Shown piece by piece: positions 34,269 through 45,719 of a DNA stretch of 64,000 bases. The notes under the pieces were generated by a model. That model saw only the letters and a list, made by a program, of their open reading frames with translations. It made no database searches and was not told where the DNA came from. The stretch's first letter is position 1; each line of letters starts with the position of its first letter. The translations under genes and the position numbers were made by a program. This DNA comes from Notamacropus eugenii (lineage: Eukaryota > Chordata > Mammalia > Diprotodontia > Macropodidae), in contig NC_092878.1 of assembly GCF_028372415.1 (NCBI RefSeq), forward strand, positions 29,990,903-30,054,902, read 5' to 3'.

Positions 34269-34322
<54 letters not shown>
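34269..34322. repeat. (CA)n(TA)n microsatellite
   Basis: About 21 CA units followed by TA units. Confidence 0.97.
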
Positions 34323-34323
<1 letters not shown>

Positions 34324-34403
34324 AAACAATGTATCATGAGTTCATGATTTCCTGTGTGGAAATTACCTTCATCCATGCAAATTGTAATATTTGTTCTCTA
34401 TAA

Positions 34404-34645
34404 CAGGGCTTCTTAAGCTTTCTCTACTGGACCCCTTTTCGCATTTAGGCAGTACTCCTTGGCATTGAGTGGTCTGAGGCTACGGTAAAGTTACCCAATG
34501 CAAGACAGGCAAGCACCGACAGAAGCACCTCAGATTCATGTCTGATTTTTAATTAATTTTTGGTCTTTGTGCATTCAGAAAACTTTTAATGTTGTCAATT
34601 TTTTCATGACCCCATATTTAAATTTAAGAAGTTTAAGAGGTGTTG
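34404..34645. mobile_element. Degraded hAT-like palindromic MITE
   Basis: Left end 'cagggcttcttaagctttct' and right end 'aagaagtttaagaggtgttg' are imperfect inverted repeats. The inside has 'ctggaccccttttcgcattt' and 'tttttcatgaccccatattt', a marsupial/mammal hAT repeat style. No clean target duplication. Confidence 0.55.
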
Positions 34646-35334
34646 CACATCAAAGTACCTGTCCATAACTTCTACATATGAATAAGATGTATATATCTCT
34701 TTCTTTACATAGTGGTTTGGTGAAAATAGCAGAATGTCTCTATTTAAAACTACTTGAATATTATTCAAAAATTAAGCTTTGATTAAAATGTCTTGTCACT
34801 CCAAAGTCTTCCCCCACCTCCCAGAATTTAGTCTGTATCAGGGGGAACTTAGAGCCTAATTCTGTGATGGTTATATTTGCTAAAATACTCTTTAATACTA
34901 ATTAACCCACAAACACCTATCTGGTGAGTGGTTAGGGTTGAAAATGATGGGCAATGCAGACAGCTGTGCAAAGAAGACAGTGCAGCTGTCTGCAACCATT
35001 CATTGACACTCCTGTCTCCGAGTTTAACAGATGTTCTCTTGACAGTAGTGATTGGTGTTGGAACCTGGCAGTCTCTGAGGTAATACGGTAGGGGTGCTGT
35101 GCCTGGATTTGTGGGAGAATGGGAAGAGTAAATATTAGGGGTGATGGAAGATTATATGTTTTACTCATGTTTCAAGCACTGGATTTGTGGTAGCTCTGGG
35201 TTCCAATGCCTTTCAACAGAGCAATATCAGTATTTTAGACACTAACGACAAGACCCTGGAAAAATCTGGTGGGCAGTTTTGGTAGAGGAGTCTTCAGGGA
35301 GTAGGCAAAAGATCTAGTCTATATGCACATAATT
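34646..35334. other. No feature recognised
   Basis: No gene or repeat supported. Confidence 0.4.
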
Positions 35335-36095
35335 AATGAGAATAATAATAGCGAGCAGTTATATAGCATCACCTAATATGTGCCAGGTATCGTGCCAAGA
35401 GCTTTACAAATATTATCTAGTTTGATCCTCACAACAACTTGGGAGTTAGGTGTTATTATCTCCTTTTACAGATGAGGAAACCAACTCAAAGAAGGGTTAA
35501 GTGACTTACCCAGGATCATACAGCTAATAGCTGTCTCAGGTCATATTTGAGCTCAGGTCTTCCTGACTAGGCTTAGTGCTCTCTTCACAACACCAGCTAG
35601 CTGTGGCAAGTGAGAAGTGCTTCTGGGTGCTTGTTTGCATTTGTTAGCCAACAGGATATCTGAGAGAAAGGTAAGTTTGGAGAAAATTAGATGAGTTAAA
35701 AAAACAAAATTAGAAAAGATTATCAGGGGTGCCATGTTATTATACAATCTGTCTTCCTTGTTTCTGTTACTTTCTGGATCTGAATATTATAGATCCAGAG
35801 TCAAATGACCCAAGCAGCCATATAGTCCAAACCAATGAGGAAACTGAGGCCATGGAGGTTAAATGACTTGCTCCAAGTTGTAGTATAGTTAATGTAAAAC
35901 TCAGGAGTTGAACCTTGGCCCTCTGACTTCAGAGCCAGTGTTCTTTCTGTTTATTATCTCTATGAACTTGGGAAAACTCCCTTAACTTCTCTGAGCCTCA
36001 ATTTTCTCATTTGTAAAAGGAAGGGGTTTGACAAGATGGTCTCTGAAGTTCCTTCCAGCTTCAGAGCTGTTATCCAATGATCCATTCTGTGATAT
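35335..36095 (+). repeat. Three MIR/SINE copies in tandem order
   Basis: 35,340-35,600: MIR ('tatgtgccaggtatcgtgcc', 'tttacagatgaggaaaccaa', 'aggatcatacagctaatagc'). 35,790-35,945: MIR-like ('tgaggaaactgaggccatgg'). 35,955-36,095: tRNA-SINE 3' portion ('ctcatttgtaaaaggaaggg', 'ctgaagttccttccagcttc'). Confidence 0.75.
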
Positions 36096-36204
36096 TACAT
36101 TGTAATAATGGATGGTATATGGTCTAAGGGAAGAGTCCCTTCCCAGGGTCCTTCATTCCAGTAGCATGAAGGAGTGCCTTTGAGAGGATCTATAAGAAAT
36201 CTGA

Positions 36205-36450
36205 GGTAGTTAGGTGGTGCAGTGGATAGAGCACCAGGCTTGGAGGCGGGAAGACTTATCTTTCTGAATTCAAATCTGGCCTCAGACACTTACTAGCTGT
36301 GTGACCCTGAGCAAGTCACTTAACTCTGTCTCAGTTTCTTCATCTGTAATACAAACTAGAAAAGGAAATGGGAAATCATTTCAGCATCTTTGCCAAGAAA
36401 ACCCCAAATAGGAACATGACTGGAAAAACTACTCAACAATAACAACATAG
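36205..36450 (+). repeat. MAR1-type SINE, full length
   Basis: 'gttaggtggtgcagtggata', 'gagcaccaggcttggaggcg', 'ctggcctcagacacttacta', 'gtgaccctgagcaagtcact', 'ggaaatgggaaatcatttca', 'caagaaaaccccaaatagga', then an RTE-like tail. Confidence 0.9.
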
Positions 36451-37316
36451 GAAACTTGGAAGCTGTTTTTTTCAGGAGATGCCCTTCTGAGCACCTAGAA
36501 TTCTTTCCCTAAGAATAACAATACTTTTGTTGAAAATATTCTCAATTTTGTTTCCTTCTCTGATGTACAGACAAGTGCTGTAGAATATATGGAGACTGGG
36601 GAAAATGTTTGGATCCAAATTATATGGTATAGATGAACTTTCTGAACTTTGTGCATACATAATCATCTATATCAAAAAGAATGTGACTCAGTTTAAATCT
36701 TGATAATTTCCTCACATTTCATGGACGTGATTCTAAATTATTATCTCTTACCCTAAATTCCTTCCCTTTTTGATCATACCTCCAAGGGCACCATTGCTTG
36801 AGTATATATCCCAAAGTTCACAAAACTCTTACAAACATTAGCAAATGAATGGTTAGTTTAGATAGAACACACACACGTATACCTCCGATGTAAGCAGTAA
36901 GGAGTCCACAGTTTACATTTTTGTCTTTTTTTAAAGAGAAATCATATTCCATATGAGCCAGTCTTTCAGCCAAGAGAGTGTAGAAAGAATCTTCTCCCCC
37001 TCTCCATAGTCTTTTTCTGTCTCTTGACTCTGTCTCTTTCTACCTCTTACACACTCCCTTTTTAATCATGTTTTTAATGCCCTTTGTAGACAGAATGAAG
37101 TAGAATATAAATTATGTTTACCCATCTTAGAACAAGCTGTTCCTCAGCGACATACCAAGACACCAAAAATGAGACAGATTCTTTGGATAATACCTTCTTT
37201 GTGAGCGAGGATTGAATCACTAGGTCTAGAAACAAATGATTAATCACAGCCCAGCTTTAATGAGAATGACCACAGTCTGTGAGGTCCCTAAATTCAAAAA
37301 AGACAAATGTGTATGG
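36451..37316. other. No feature recognised
   Basis: No repeat or coding region identified. Confidence 0.4.
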
Positions 37317-37545
37317 CAGTAGTTCTTAACCCTTTTTTCTGTCGTGGTTCCCTGGGTCAATCTGGTGAAACTTATGGACCCTTTCTCAGGATAATGCTTT
37401 TTGAATACATAAAATAAAACACACAGGTTTAAAAAGAAACCCAATTAAATTGAAATACAGTTATCAAAATATGAAAAAAAAGTTCATAGACTCTCTGAAA
37501 TCTAAGCATGGACTCCTTGGACCCAAAGTCAAGGAGTTAATTTAA
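37317..37545. mobile_element. hAT-type MITE ('gttcttaac' family), decayed right end
   Basis: Left end 'cagtagttcttaaccctttt', inside 'ggtgaaacttatggaccctt', 'ctcaggataatgctttttga', 'aataaaacacacaggttta'. It shares this order with 58,508-58,692. The right end is uncertain. Confidence 0.7.
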
Positions 37546-37864
37546 TCTCTGGAAAGTCACGGTTTCTTAAAGGTGGCTTCTACAATAGTAGTAATGAAAA
37601 GTGTAAATATAAAATATGTAAACAAGCAAATACCATCTTCCTTTCTAGATATGTATCTGACCAATGAGAGGATTTTGGACAGCATGTAGTTTGTGTCCTT
37701 ATTTTCTTGCCCAATTTTTCCATTCCTCTCCTTCGAGTAGGATCAGGTACACTAATCTTTATGGTCCTAGAATAATAACATAAAACAATCCTGTTATTAC
37801 CAACAGCAACCACAATGATGGTGAGGCTCAGACAGTTTTTAGACTAGATCCTCCTAAGAATGAA

Positions 37865-38774
37865 GGATATCAAAGATGTCCAGGAAAGGGTAAACGACCC
37901 ATCCACACAAAAATATTTATAGCAACTTCCTGTGGTGGTTAAGAAAAGGAAACCAAAGGGATGCTCATCAATTGGGGAATGGCCAAACAAGCTGTGCTAT
38001 ATGATTGTAACGGAATATTATTGTGCTGTTCAAAATAACGAGCAGGATGATTTCAGGAAAACTTAGAAAGGCTTACATGACCTAATGCATAGTGAAATGA
38101 ACAGAACCAGAAGTACATTGTATGCAGTGACAGCAGTATTGTCCAATAAAGAACAGTGAATGACTTAACTACTCTCAGCAATACAGTGATCCAAGACAAT
38201 CCCAAAGGACTAATGGAGAAGCATACTATTCACCGAGAGAGAACTGATATGGATTGAATACAGAATGAAGCAGGCTATTTTTTCACTTTCTTTCTTTCTT
38301 TTTATTCTAGTCTTCTTGTACAAAATGGCTTGAGGAGCAGCTAGGTGGTGCAGTGGATAGAGCACCAGTGCAGGAGTCAAATCTCACCTCAGACACTTGA
38401 CCCGCACTAGCTGTGTGACCTTGGTCAAGTCACTTCACCCCAACTGCCTCATCCTGGGCCATCTCTAGTCATCCTGATGAATATCTGGTCACTGGATTCA
38501 GATGGCTCTGGAGGAGAAGTGAGGCTGGTGGCCTGCACAGCCCTCCCTCACTCAAAACAAAGTCAAGTGCAAGTCATGTCATTATTTCTCTGATGGTATG
38601 GTCTTCAGCAACCAAGGACACACACAAAATGGCTACGATGGAAATGTTTTACATAACTGCACATGCATAACTTACATCTGATTGTTCACTATCTGGGGTG
38701 TGGAAGGAGAGAGAGAGAGGGAGAGAATTTGGAATTCAAAACGTTAAATAAAAACGTTTAATTTTTTTTAAAAA
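37865..38774 (+). mobile_element. L1 3' end, carrying a SINE
   Basis: L1 ORF2 end and 3' UTR: 'aaaatatttatagcaacttc', 'catcaattggggaatggcca', 'gaatattattgtgctgttca', 'cagaaccagaagtacattgt', 'caatacagtgatccaagaca', then after the SINE 'acgatggaaatgttttacat' and an A-rich tail. A 9-bp target duplication 'aagaatgaa' is likely at 37856-37864 and 38775-38783. Confidence 0.85.
38331..38623 (+). repeat. Composite SINE (tRNA-like head, RTE tail) inside L1
   Basis: Head 'gagcagctaggtggtgcagt', 'ggatagagcaccagtgcagg', then 'ctgtgtgaccttggtcaagt', a unique middle ('gatggctctggaggagaagt', 'gcctgcacagccctccctca'), and RTE-like end 'tgatggtatggtcttcagca accaaggaca'. Flanked by an exact 11-bp duplication 'acaaaatggct' (38320-38330, 38624-38634). 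Confidence 0.93.
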
Positions 38775-38864
38775 AAGAATGAAAGAAATCACAGAATAAT
38801 TAAGTGTTTGGAATTTCCTCTTTAAATAGAAAGCACACATCATTTAAGTGAAGTCCTATGGGAG

Positions 38865-39255
38865 AGGAGAAAGTGTGCTGGTTTGGAGACAGAAGACCTG
38901 TTTCAAGTTCTGGCCCCCTCTACTTATTAGTCATGTAACCTTGACAAGACTTCTTGGAGTCTGTTTCTTGGTGGAATACTTGAACCAGCCATATCAATGT
39001 TACTGTGAGAAATGAGCGAGATAATGCATGTAAAGATGGGCCAGTGTGGAGAGGCTGATGGAATATTTGACTTAGAATTGAGAAAAAACTGGATTCTGCC
39101 TCAGTTACTTATGATCTGTGTGGATAAAAAAACAGCCAAATGGCTCTCTGACCCTCTAGCTCCTCTTCTGTAAAATGAGGAAAGGAATACTTGTAGTGTA
39201 TGGCACACAAAGTTGTTTCAATGCCTAAATGAAATAATTTACATTATATACATGA
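38865..39255 (+). repeat. Two SINE copies
   Basis: 38,868-39,045: 'gagaggagaaagtgtgctgg', 'ggagacagaagacctgtttc', 'agataatgcatgtaaaga'. 39,048-39,235: 'agtgtggagaggctgatgga', 'ctagctcctcttctgtaaaa'. Both are diverged tRNA-SINE/MIR types. Confidence 0.6.
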
Positions 39256-39539
39256 AATACATAGTACTGATATATATATTATAATTATAATATATATTAT
39301 ATAACATTGCTTTTAATGAATACTGGCTGATTGTAATGTGTTATATATAGGCATTGTGGTCAACATTAAATAGTCAGTGACAAAGTGAAAGAGCCCTTGA
39401 CCTCAAGGAGCAAACACTCTAGTGGGAGAAAGGATATGGGTTATGTACAAAGAAAATATGGAATGATTTGGGTGGAGGCTGAGGGGCCAGGGGGCTAGGG
39501 ACCCTTCCCCCAGAACAAATCCAATCTATTACTATGATG

Positions 39540-39915
39540 TAATATCACAAAATGAATCATAGGATCATAGCTCGAGAGCTGGAAGGAACCTCAGAAACCA
39601 TCTAGTCCAACCCTCTCATTTTATAGATGAGGGAACTAAGGCTCAGAGAAATTAAGGAATTTTTCCCAAGATCACACAGAGAGTAAGTAGAAAGAACATT
39701 GTCTCTGGAGTCAGAGGACCAAGATTTAGCTCTGTTATATACTTCTATTATATGCAGAACATAACTTATGGCATAACATATTATATAAGTTCTGTTAACT
39801 CTGAAGCAAATCATTTAAGCTTTCTGAGCCTTGGTTTCCACATTTAAAATGTGAAAGATTTAGATGATATGGCTTCTGGAATCTCTTTTGGCTCTGGATC
39901 TATAATCTTCAAATC
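39540..39915 (+). repeat. MIR-like repeat plus tRNA-SINE
   Basis: 39,555-39,690: 'aggatcatagctcgagagct', 'ggaaggaacctcagaaacca', 'tctagtccaaccctctcatt', 'ttatagatgagggaactaag'. 39,690-39,912: 'cattgtctctggagtcagag', 'gagccttggtttccacattt', 'ggatctataatcttc', with an AT-rich interruption around 39,735-39,790. Confidence 0.75.
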
Positions 39916-40099
39916 CAAAATTTTAGATCCAGAAAGTTACATAAGCAAGAAAGACAGACAATTTTATGGTTGCATGGCACCCTGAGATAATCTTGGATGA
40001 TCAGAGAAAGTCTGATGTAGGAGGTGTATGAAGGGAAGGTGGGAAGGGAATAAATTACAGGAATGCTGGACTATCTATAAAAAGGTATAAGGATGAAAA

Positions 40100-40740
40100 A
40101 TGAAATGTTATCTGTGAAGCATTGCAAGTTGACCATCTTGACTGGAATTTGAATATGAATAATGTGTAATAAGTCTGGGAATATAGGTTGAAGCCCACCC
40201 ACAGTTAGGGAGTCAGGACATGGATGGAAATATAGCAATGGGAGATCAAGAGAAAGTAGGAAAAGAATGAGGTTTTCTTATGAAAACCCAGAAAATGATT
40301 CCCAGGAAGAAGGAGTCATCAATAATGTTAAATGTTGAAGAGATGATTAGGACTGAGAAAAGATCACTGGATTTTGTAAATATAAAATCTTTGGAGAGCA
40401 CAGTTTCAGCTGAGCAAAGAAATCAGGTCAAATTGCAAGAGTTTGAGGAGTATATGAAAAGAAATGGAGACAATAAGAATAGACATTTTTTTCTAGAAGT
40501 TTGTATGGGAGATGGAAGATACAGGATGTTGGTTTGAAGGGATGGTAAGGTCAACTCATGTATTTTTAAGGAAGGATTAGAACTGAGCAGATCTATAAGT
40601 AGCAGGGAAGAAGCTGGTAGATTGGAAGGTATTTGAATTTAGAGGGAAGTGGATTGATTGTGGAAGTGATTTTTTCAGAAAGAAAAGCCTAGAAAGGGTA
40701 AAATCCAGAGTTGAGGGATTGGCTTTGGTGAGGCGAAAGG
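40100..40740 (+). mobile_element. L2 LINE fragment
   Basis: 'gactgagaaaagatcactgg attttgtaaa', 'gagagcacagtttcagctga', 'gtcaaattgcaagagtttga' match the L2 order 'gaaaaggccattggatttgg', 'agagcagtttcagtggag', 'ccagattgcaagggat'. The 85-codon frame here is incidental. Confidence 0.75.
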
Positions 40741-40855
40741 TCCCCTATTCATTAGAGACTAGAATAAAATAAGAAAAAGAGGATAATGTCAAAGCATTTG
40801 GAGATGGAAAGTTGGGGAGAAGAGTGAGTTTTGAGTGAATGGCTTCTGTTTTCTC

Positions 40856-41100
40856 GATTGTTGTGTTTGTCCTTCATTGCCAAAGAAGACCATGCCATCA
40901 GAGAAGTGATGACATGACTTGCACTTGATTTTGTTTTGAGTGAGGGAGGGCTGTGCAGGGCACCAGCCTCACTTCTCCTCCAGAACCACCGGAATCCAAT
41001 GACCAGATATTCATCAGAATGACTGGAGATGACCCAGGATGCAGTGGGAGACCTTGGGCCCTTTAGGCCAAGGTCTATGCAGGCACTCAATGGATTTAAT
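40856..41100 (-). repeat. RTE-tail SINE, minus strand
   Basis: Starts (plus view) 'gttgtgtttgtccttcattg ccaaagaaga', then 'atgacatgacttgcacttga', 'gggagggctgtgcagggcac', 'cactggatttaattgc'. It is the reverse complement of the middle and tail of the SINE at 38.3 kb. Confidence 0.85.
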
Positions 41101-42110
41101 TGCAAGAAATTCTTGGATGAAGCAACTGATTACAGAACTGATCTATTTTGTGTATCTACATTTTACATACACTAATATATTAATACTAGCTAGAAGTAAA
41201 TAATGCCCACAAGAGAATGTTTAGTATCCTTCAATCCTAAAATTAATACATACATCTTAAATCCCAAGCCACTAAATATATACATAAATCTTAAATCCCA
41301 AAGATGAAATGGTAGAACAGAAGCAAAGAATTTTCAGCCATAGTGGGAGAAAGACATGTGACTAATCAGAGCAAAAATAAAACAGTTTTCACGTCTTCTG
41401 ATGAGTATAATGGTTCCTTATCATCTTTGGTGAACCTCCGCAATGCACTCCTCTTCCTTCAATTCAATAAGCTTTTATTAAGATATTTTCTCAATAAAAT
41501 ATAAGGGAAAGTACTATGCTAAGAGGAAAGGGGAAAGAGTGTTGTGGGAGCTTTGAGGCGAGAAGAGAAAATCTGAAACAACCACTGAGGTGGATGGGAG
41601 AAGCTATTAAGGATGTGTAAAGGAATAATATTGATATAGTGAAATCCCAGTTGAGATTAAATTATGTAAAGTTGTAACAGATTCAAACAATGTGGTTTCT
41701 TGACTTCCACCAACATCCTTCAGTGGTCCTTGAGTAGGAGTGGACGCGGGTGGTAAGGGTAATCTGAGGTTACAGTTTGCTTAGGTATGAGTGCAATAGA
41801 TAAGAGGGCAGGGAATTGACAGGAAGGGACAATAGGGATTTGAATTGGTTATCTGTAGAATCAATATTTGGAAAGGAGGAAAGCAAAGCCAGAATGGAGC
41901 CTGGGAGAACAGGGAGGGGTAGAGAGGCTAGAGGTTCTCTTGAGGATAAAGAATAGGTTTAGGAGAAATGAGGCTCAGGGGGAGATGGAATGATAGCTAA
42001 TTATGATGACATCAAGGAATTTTGTAATGGAACATTTTGTAAACTTTAAAGCATTAAAGATAGCAAGTATTATTAGTCATTTTTGAATGAATATGGTACT
42101 GTGAAACTCT
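41101..42110 (+). mobile_element. Possible L2-like sequence
   Basis: From about 41,460 ('caattcaataagcttttatt aagatatttt') the purine-rich text is L2-like in style, but I cannot align it confidently. 41,101-41,459 shows nothing recognisable. Confidence 0.35.
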
Positions 42111-42170
42111 GAAGGACTATACTATTTGAAGATCTCATCAGAGGGAGAGTGGAAAGGGGGGGAGGAGGAG

Positions 42171-42175
<5 letters not shown>

Positions 42176-42250
<75 letters not shown>
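42176..42250. repeat. (GA)n microsatellite
   Basis: About 37 GA units preceded by a G-rich purine tract (42,140-42,175). Confidence 0.97.
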
Positions 42251-42252
<2 letters not shown>

Positions 42253-42253
<1 letters not shown>

Positions 42254-42420
42254 CAGAATCACAGGTTTAGAGTCAGGGACCTTAGAGACCATCTTTTTCA
42301 ACCCATTATTTCTTATTTTATAGATGAGGAAACTGAAGCTGAGAGGTGTGGTATACTTTATAAACAATGTCTTCCAGATGGCATCTTTTAGGTAGAGAAA
42401 TTAGTGGAATGATGTATTCC
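42253..42420 (+). repeat. MIR-like repeat
   Basis: 'cagaatcacaggtttagagt', 'cagggaccttagagaccatc', 'tttatagatgaggaaactga'. Confidence 0.65.
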
Positions 42421-42624
42421 AGTTCACCATGTCTACAAAAATTTCAAGGTCTTCTTACACCTGATCTATAGACATTACTAGGTAATTCAATTCTCAAACC
42501 AAACGGTAGAAGCCCAGCAAGAGCAAACTAACACGCCTCTTGGTGATCAGTTGCAAATGTACTTTCAAATTAGTAGTCAAACTCAGATTAGGATTTATGT
42601 ATCCTGTTTTCAATGTATATCTAC

Positions 42625-42870
42625 TCATTGTTGTTGAGTCATTTTAGTCATGTGTCTGACTCTCTGTGACTCCATTTGAGGTTTTCTTGGCAGAGATACT
42701 GGAGTGATTTGCCATTTCCTTCTCTAGTTCAGTTTACAGATGAGTAACTGAGGCAAACAAGGTTAAATGACTTATTCAGGGTCACATAGCTAGTAAGCAT
42801 CTGAGGCAGATTTGAACTCAAGTCCTCCTGACTGAGACCAGGGCTCTATCCTCTGTCACCTAGCTGCCTA
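42625..42870 (-). repeat. MAR1-type SINE, minus strand
   Basis: Plus-strand view: 'ttgttgttgagtcattttag', 'tctgtgactccatttgaggt', 'gagtgatttgccatttcctt', 'tcagggtcacatagctagta', 'ctctgtcacctagctgcct'. Complete order with RTE-like end first. Confidence 0.9.
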
Positions 42871-43079
42871 CAATATCTATGTAGTAGCCCAACAATGATT
42901 TTGAAAAAACACATGTATGGTGAAGTGGTTGTTGTTAAGAAACGTTTTATCCTTGTACAAACCCACTTAGTACACTTGTCTCCCTACTCTATACCTACTA
43001 AAAATAGAAACTGGTTTGACCTTTCCATTCTACTCCCACCCTCACCCCCAGCAACTTTGGTTTAGTTTCCTATGCTTCA

Positions 43080-43215
43080 GTTCAATTCAGCTCCACTCCA
43101 CAAGCATTTATTAAGCTTCCACTACAAGCAAGTTATGGTTAGGCTAGGGATAGATACAAATGCAAAAATGAAAAACAATCCCTGTCCTGGAAGAACTCAT
43201 ATTCAATTGGATCTT
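43080..43215 (+). mobile_element. L2-type fragment
   Basis: 'ccactccacaagcatttatt', 'taagcttccactacaagcaa', 'caatccctgtcctggaagaa'. Confidence 0.65.
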
Positions 43216-43764
43216 CCACCCATATCAGAATTCATAGATAGCTTGCACTATAAACACATTTGGGGGGTGGGGGTGGTTTCATTCATCTGGTTAGGAAACT
43301 CACTCTACCCAACCAGAATGATAGTTGTTCAGAAATTTAAAACCCTAGAAAACTGCGGGTGTGGGGGACCTCCGAGAGGTTATTACTTGTGGAGTGTCAT
43401 ATACTAGTACCAGAGGCAGGAGTTGAACCTGGAGCTTCCTGACTCTGAAGCCTGCTAATCTAAGGTCAAAGACAACAACCTTAGAGGTTTTTAATGGCCC
43501 TTCACATCATTACAATAGACCACTGCATGTGAGAATCTACTTCTTCAGTCAGTTTCAGCAAATCCAAGTCCTTTCCTCTATTGCTTCACCATGCAAACAA
43601 ATGAAACTGATGACTATCCAAATAGTTTTCCTTACCGCATGAGGAAGATGCTAGAGCAACAATGCATATGGAAGTTTTGTATATTATTGCCAAGTCCCCT
43701 AGATATTAGCAGTCTTTCCCCCTTGGAATTAGTTTATATTTCTTTACCTAATTTTTTTTGTTTA
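43216..43764. other. Mostly unrecognised
   Basis: A MIR-core-like phrase lies at about 43,405-43,460 ('agaggcaggagttgaacctg'). No gene supported. Confidence 0.4.
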
Positions 43765-43920
43765 CTTCTCTACATACATGTTGCAAACTCCTCCCCACAT
43801 TAGAATATAAGTTCTTTGAAGGCAGGGTCTGTTTCATTTTTGTCTTTTTATACCTATTACTTAGCATAGTGCCTTGCACATAGTAGGCACTTGATAAATA
43901 TTTGCTGAATTCAAGGGAAT
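43765..43920 (+). mobile_element. L2 3' end
   Basis: 'ttctttgaaggcagggtctg', 'ttacttagcatagtgccttg', 'cacatagtaggcacttgata', 'aatatttgctgaattca' is the L2 3' terminal order. Confidence 0.8.
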
Positions 43921-44966
43921 AAATGTTCTCACTTATTATCATTACTGAGCTCCACAATTTACTTAGTTTGATTATTGAATAAAGAAGAGTAAATTCTTAA
44001 AAAGTTTACTAGTCTCTAAAAATGAAATCTTCCTCCCTTTCTCCTTCCCTCCCTTCCTTCCCTTCTGTGAAAAGTCTCTCTGTCTCTGTCTGTCTGTCTC
44101 ACACACACACACACACACACATATGCACATACACACAAAGGCATCAAAATATTTTAAAATGGCACTGGAATTAGGCATAGTCTTACTGTTAATGAATTGC
44201 CATAACATGTCCACTTTGTTCCTAATTTATAGCCATTGAGAACTGAGTACAAACTATGGAGGTCTCTACTGAGCTGGAAAGGATCCTAGAATGGGCCTTT
44301 CATGGGCAGAACAACTTTTGAGTAACACTAACCTAGCTAAATACTGAGAAGCTCACCACTATAGACCTCATGATGTAATAAACTAGTTCTTTAGTCCTAG
44401 CAAAGTGCACAATATTTATAGGATGCATTTAAAGAAGAGAATAAAGAGCATTATGCTCAAAGGTGGTAGGGAAGACTGATCACCAGATAATAGATTTTTC
44501 TAGACACAAAAATCACAAAGATTAAAATGTGAGGGATAATAATCTTTGTCAGTTGGAGACAACACTGGCACCAGTGAGATTAGGCATCTGAAACACTGAA
44601 GAGTAGTTTATTCAGTGACAGAATTTGGCTCCACAAATTTAAATCAGGACAGTCCAGTTTAGGCTTTGTCTAATGTAATTCTTGGTCAGATAGTCATACC
44701 CTAATATTTTACATATATGTCTATTTTAACCACTCTCTTCAGATGGCTATTGGATTTTAAAGTGGTTTGACATAAGGCACCCATTCAGATGTTATAGTCC
44801 ATATGTTTGTGGAAATTGTTCATTCCAAGAAATGAATTTGGAAAATACATGTAAGGTCATTTAAAACCATTAGGATCTTTGTCTCTGACTTTAGATCAGT
44901 AGCAAGTTCATTTTCCAAAAGGGAACTGTCTTTTTCTGATTTTGTATGACATGAAAACTGGCTCTT

Positions 44967-44969
<3 letters not shown>
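43921..44969. repeat. Simple repeats and unrecognised DNA
   Basis: 44,035-44,125 holds CCTT-rich, TCTG and (CA)n runs. 44,126-44,969 shows no recognised element. Confidence 0.5.

Positions 44970-45032
<63 letters not shown>
44970..45032. repeat. (CT)n microsatellite
   Basis: About 31 CT units, pure. Confidence 0.97.
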
Positions 45033-45035
<3 letters not shown>

Positions 45036-45719
45036 AGATTTCATGGTCACAAATGAAGCTAACATTCAGATTTGCTTCTTGGAAAACGTTATTTTGCATA
45101 ACTTTTAATGTTTTCTACATCCAGGCAAGGCTGCTTGCAAATGAAGAAAACTGGCCAGTTTTCCCCTATGGGTCATGGAAGATACACACAAAACAATTTC
45201 CACAGTCTTTTTTTTTTAAGCCGACTAAATGGATGCATTTTTTTTTCTTCTGTATGACATGAGAATGGGATGGCCAAAGAAGGCAAATGTGAAAAGTCCT
45301 TACTCCTATTTAAACAAACACACACACACACACAAACACAATATTCGGGTACCTAGACATGTCTCATATATTAATTGGATGAATAATCATAATATGGGTG
45401 AGCATATACATCCAAAGCCTAACAGACTCTTTAAATATTGTATTTCTGCATCTAACTTTTCTCGAGTTAGATTTTCGAGATTTAATTATCTCCGATTGCT
45501 TCAGTTACCTGATTCTCCATAAGTAAATATTTTCCTCTGTGGGGTCAACTAAGTTTTGTCTCTTCAGGTTTTCTTTCCTCGACTTTCCCTTACTTCAGAA
45601 GGATACCGCAAAACATCTGTAGCCTAGTCTGCATTTAAAAAGCTAGTCTGCATTTAAAAGAAACCCTGGAAAGGAGAGTTCGGGGATGGAAGAAGAAATG
45701 TTGATAGGTTGATTAAGTG
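45033..45719. other. No gene; short tandem duplication
   Basis: A 17-bp word 'ctagtctgcatttaaaa' occurs twice (45624-45640 and 45643-45659). A short CA run is at 45,319. Confidence 0.6.
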
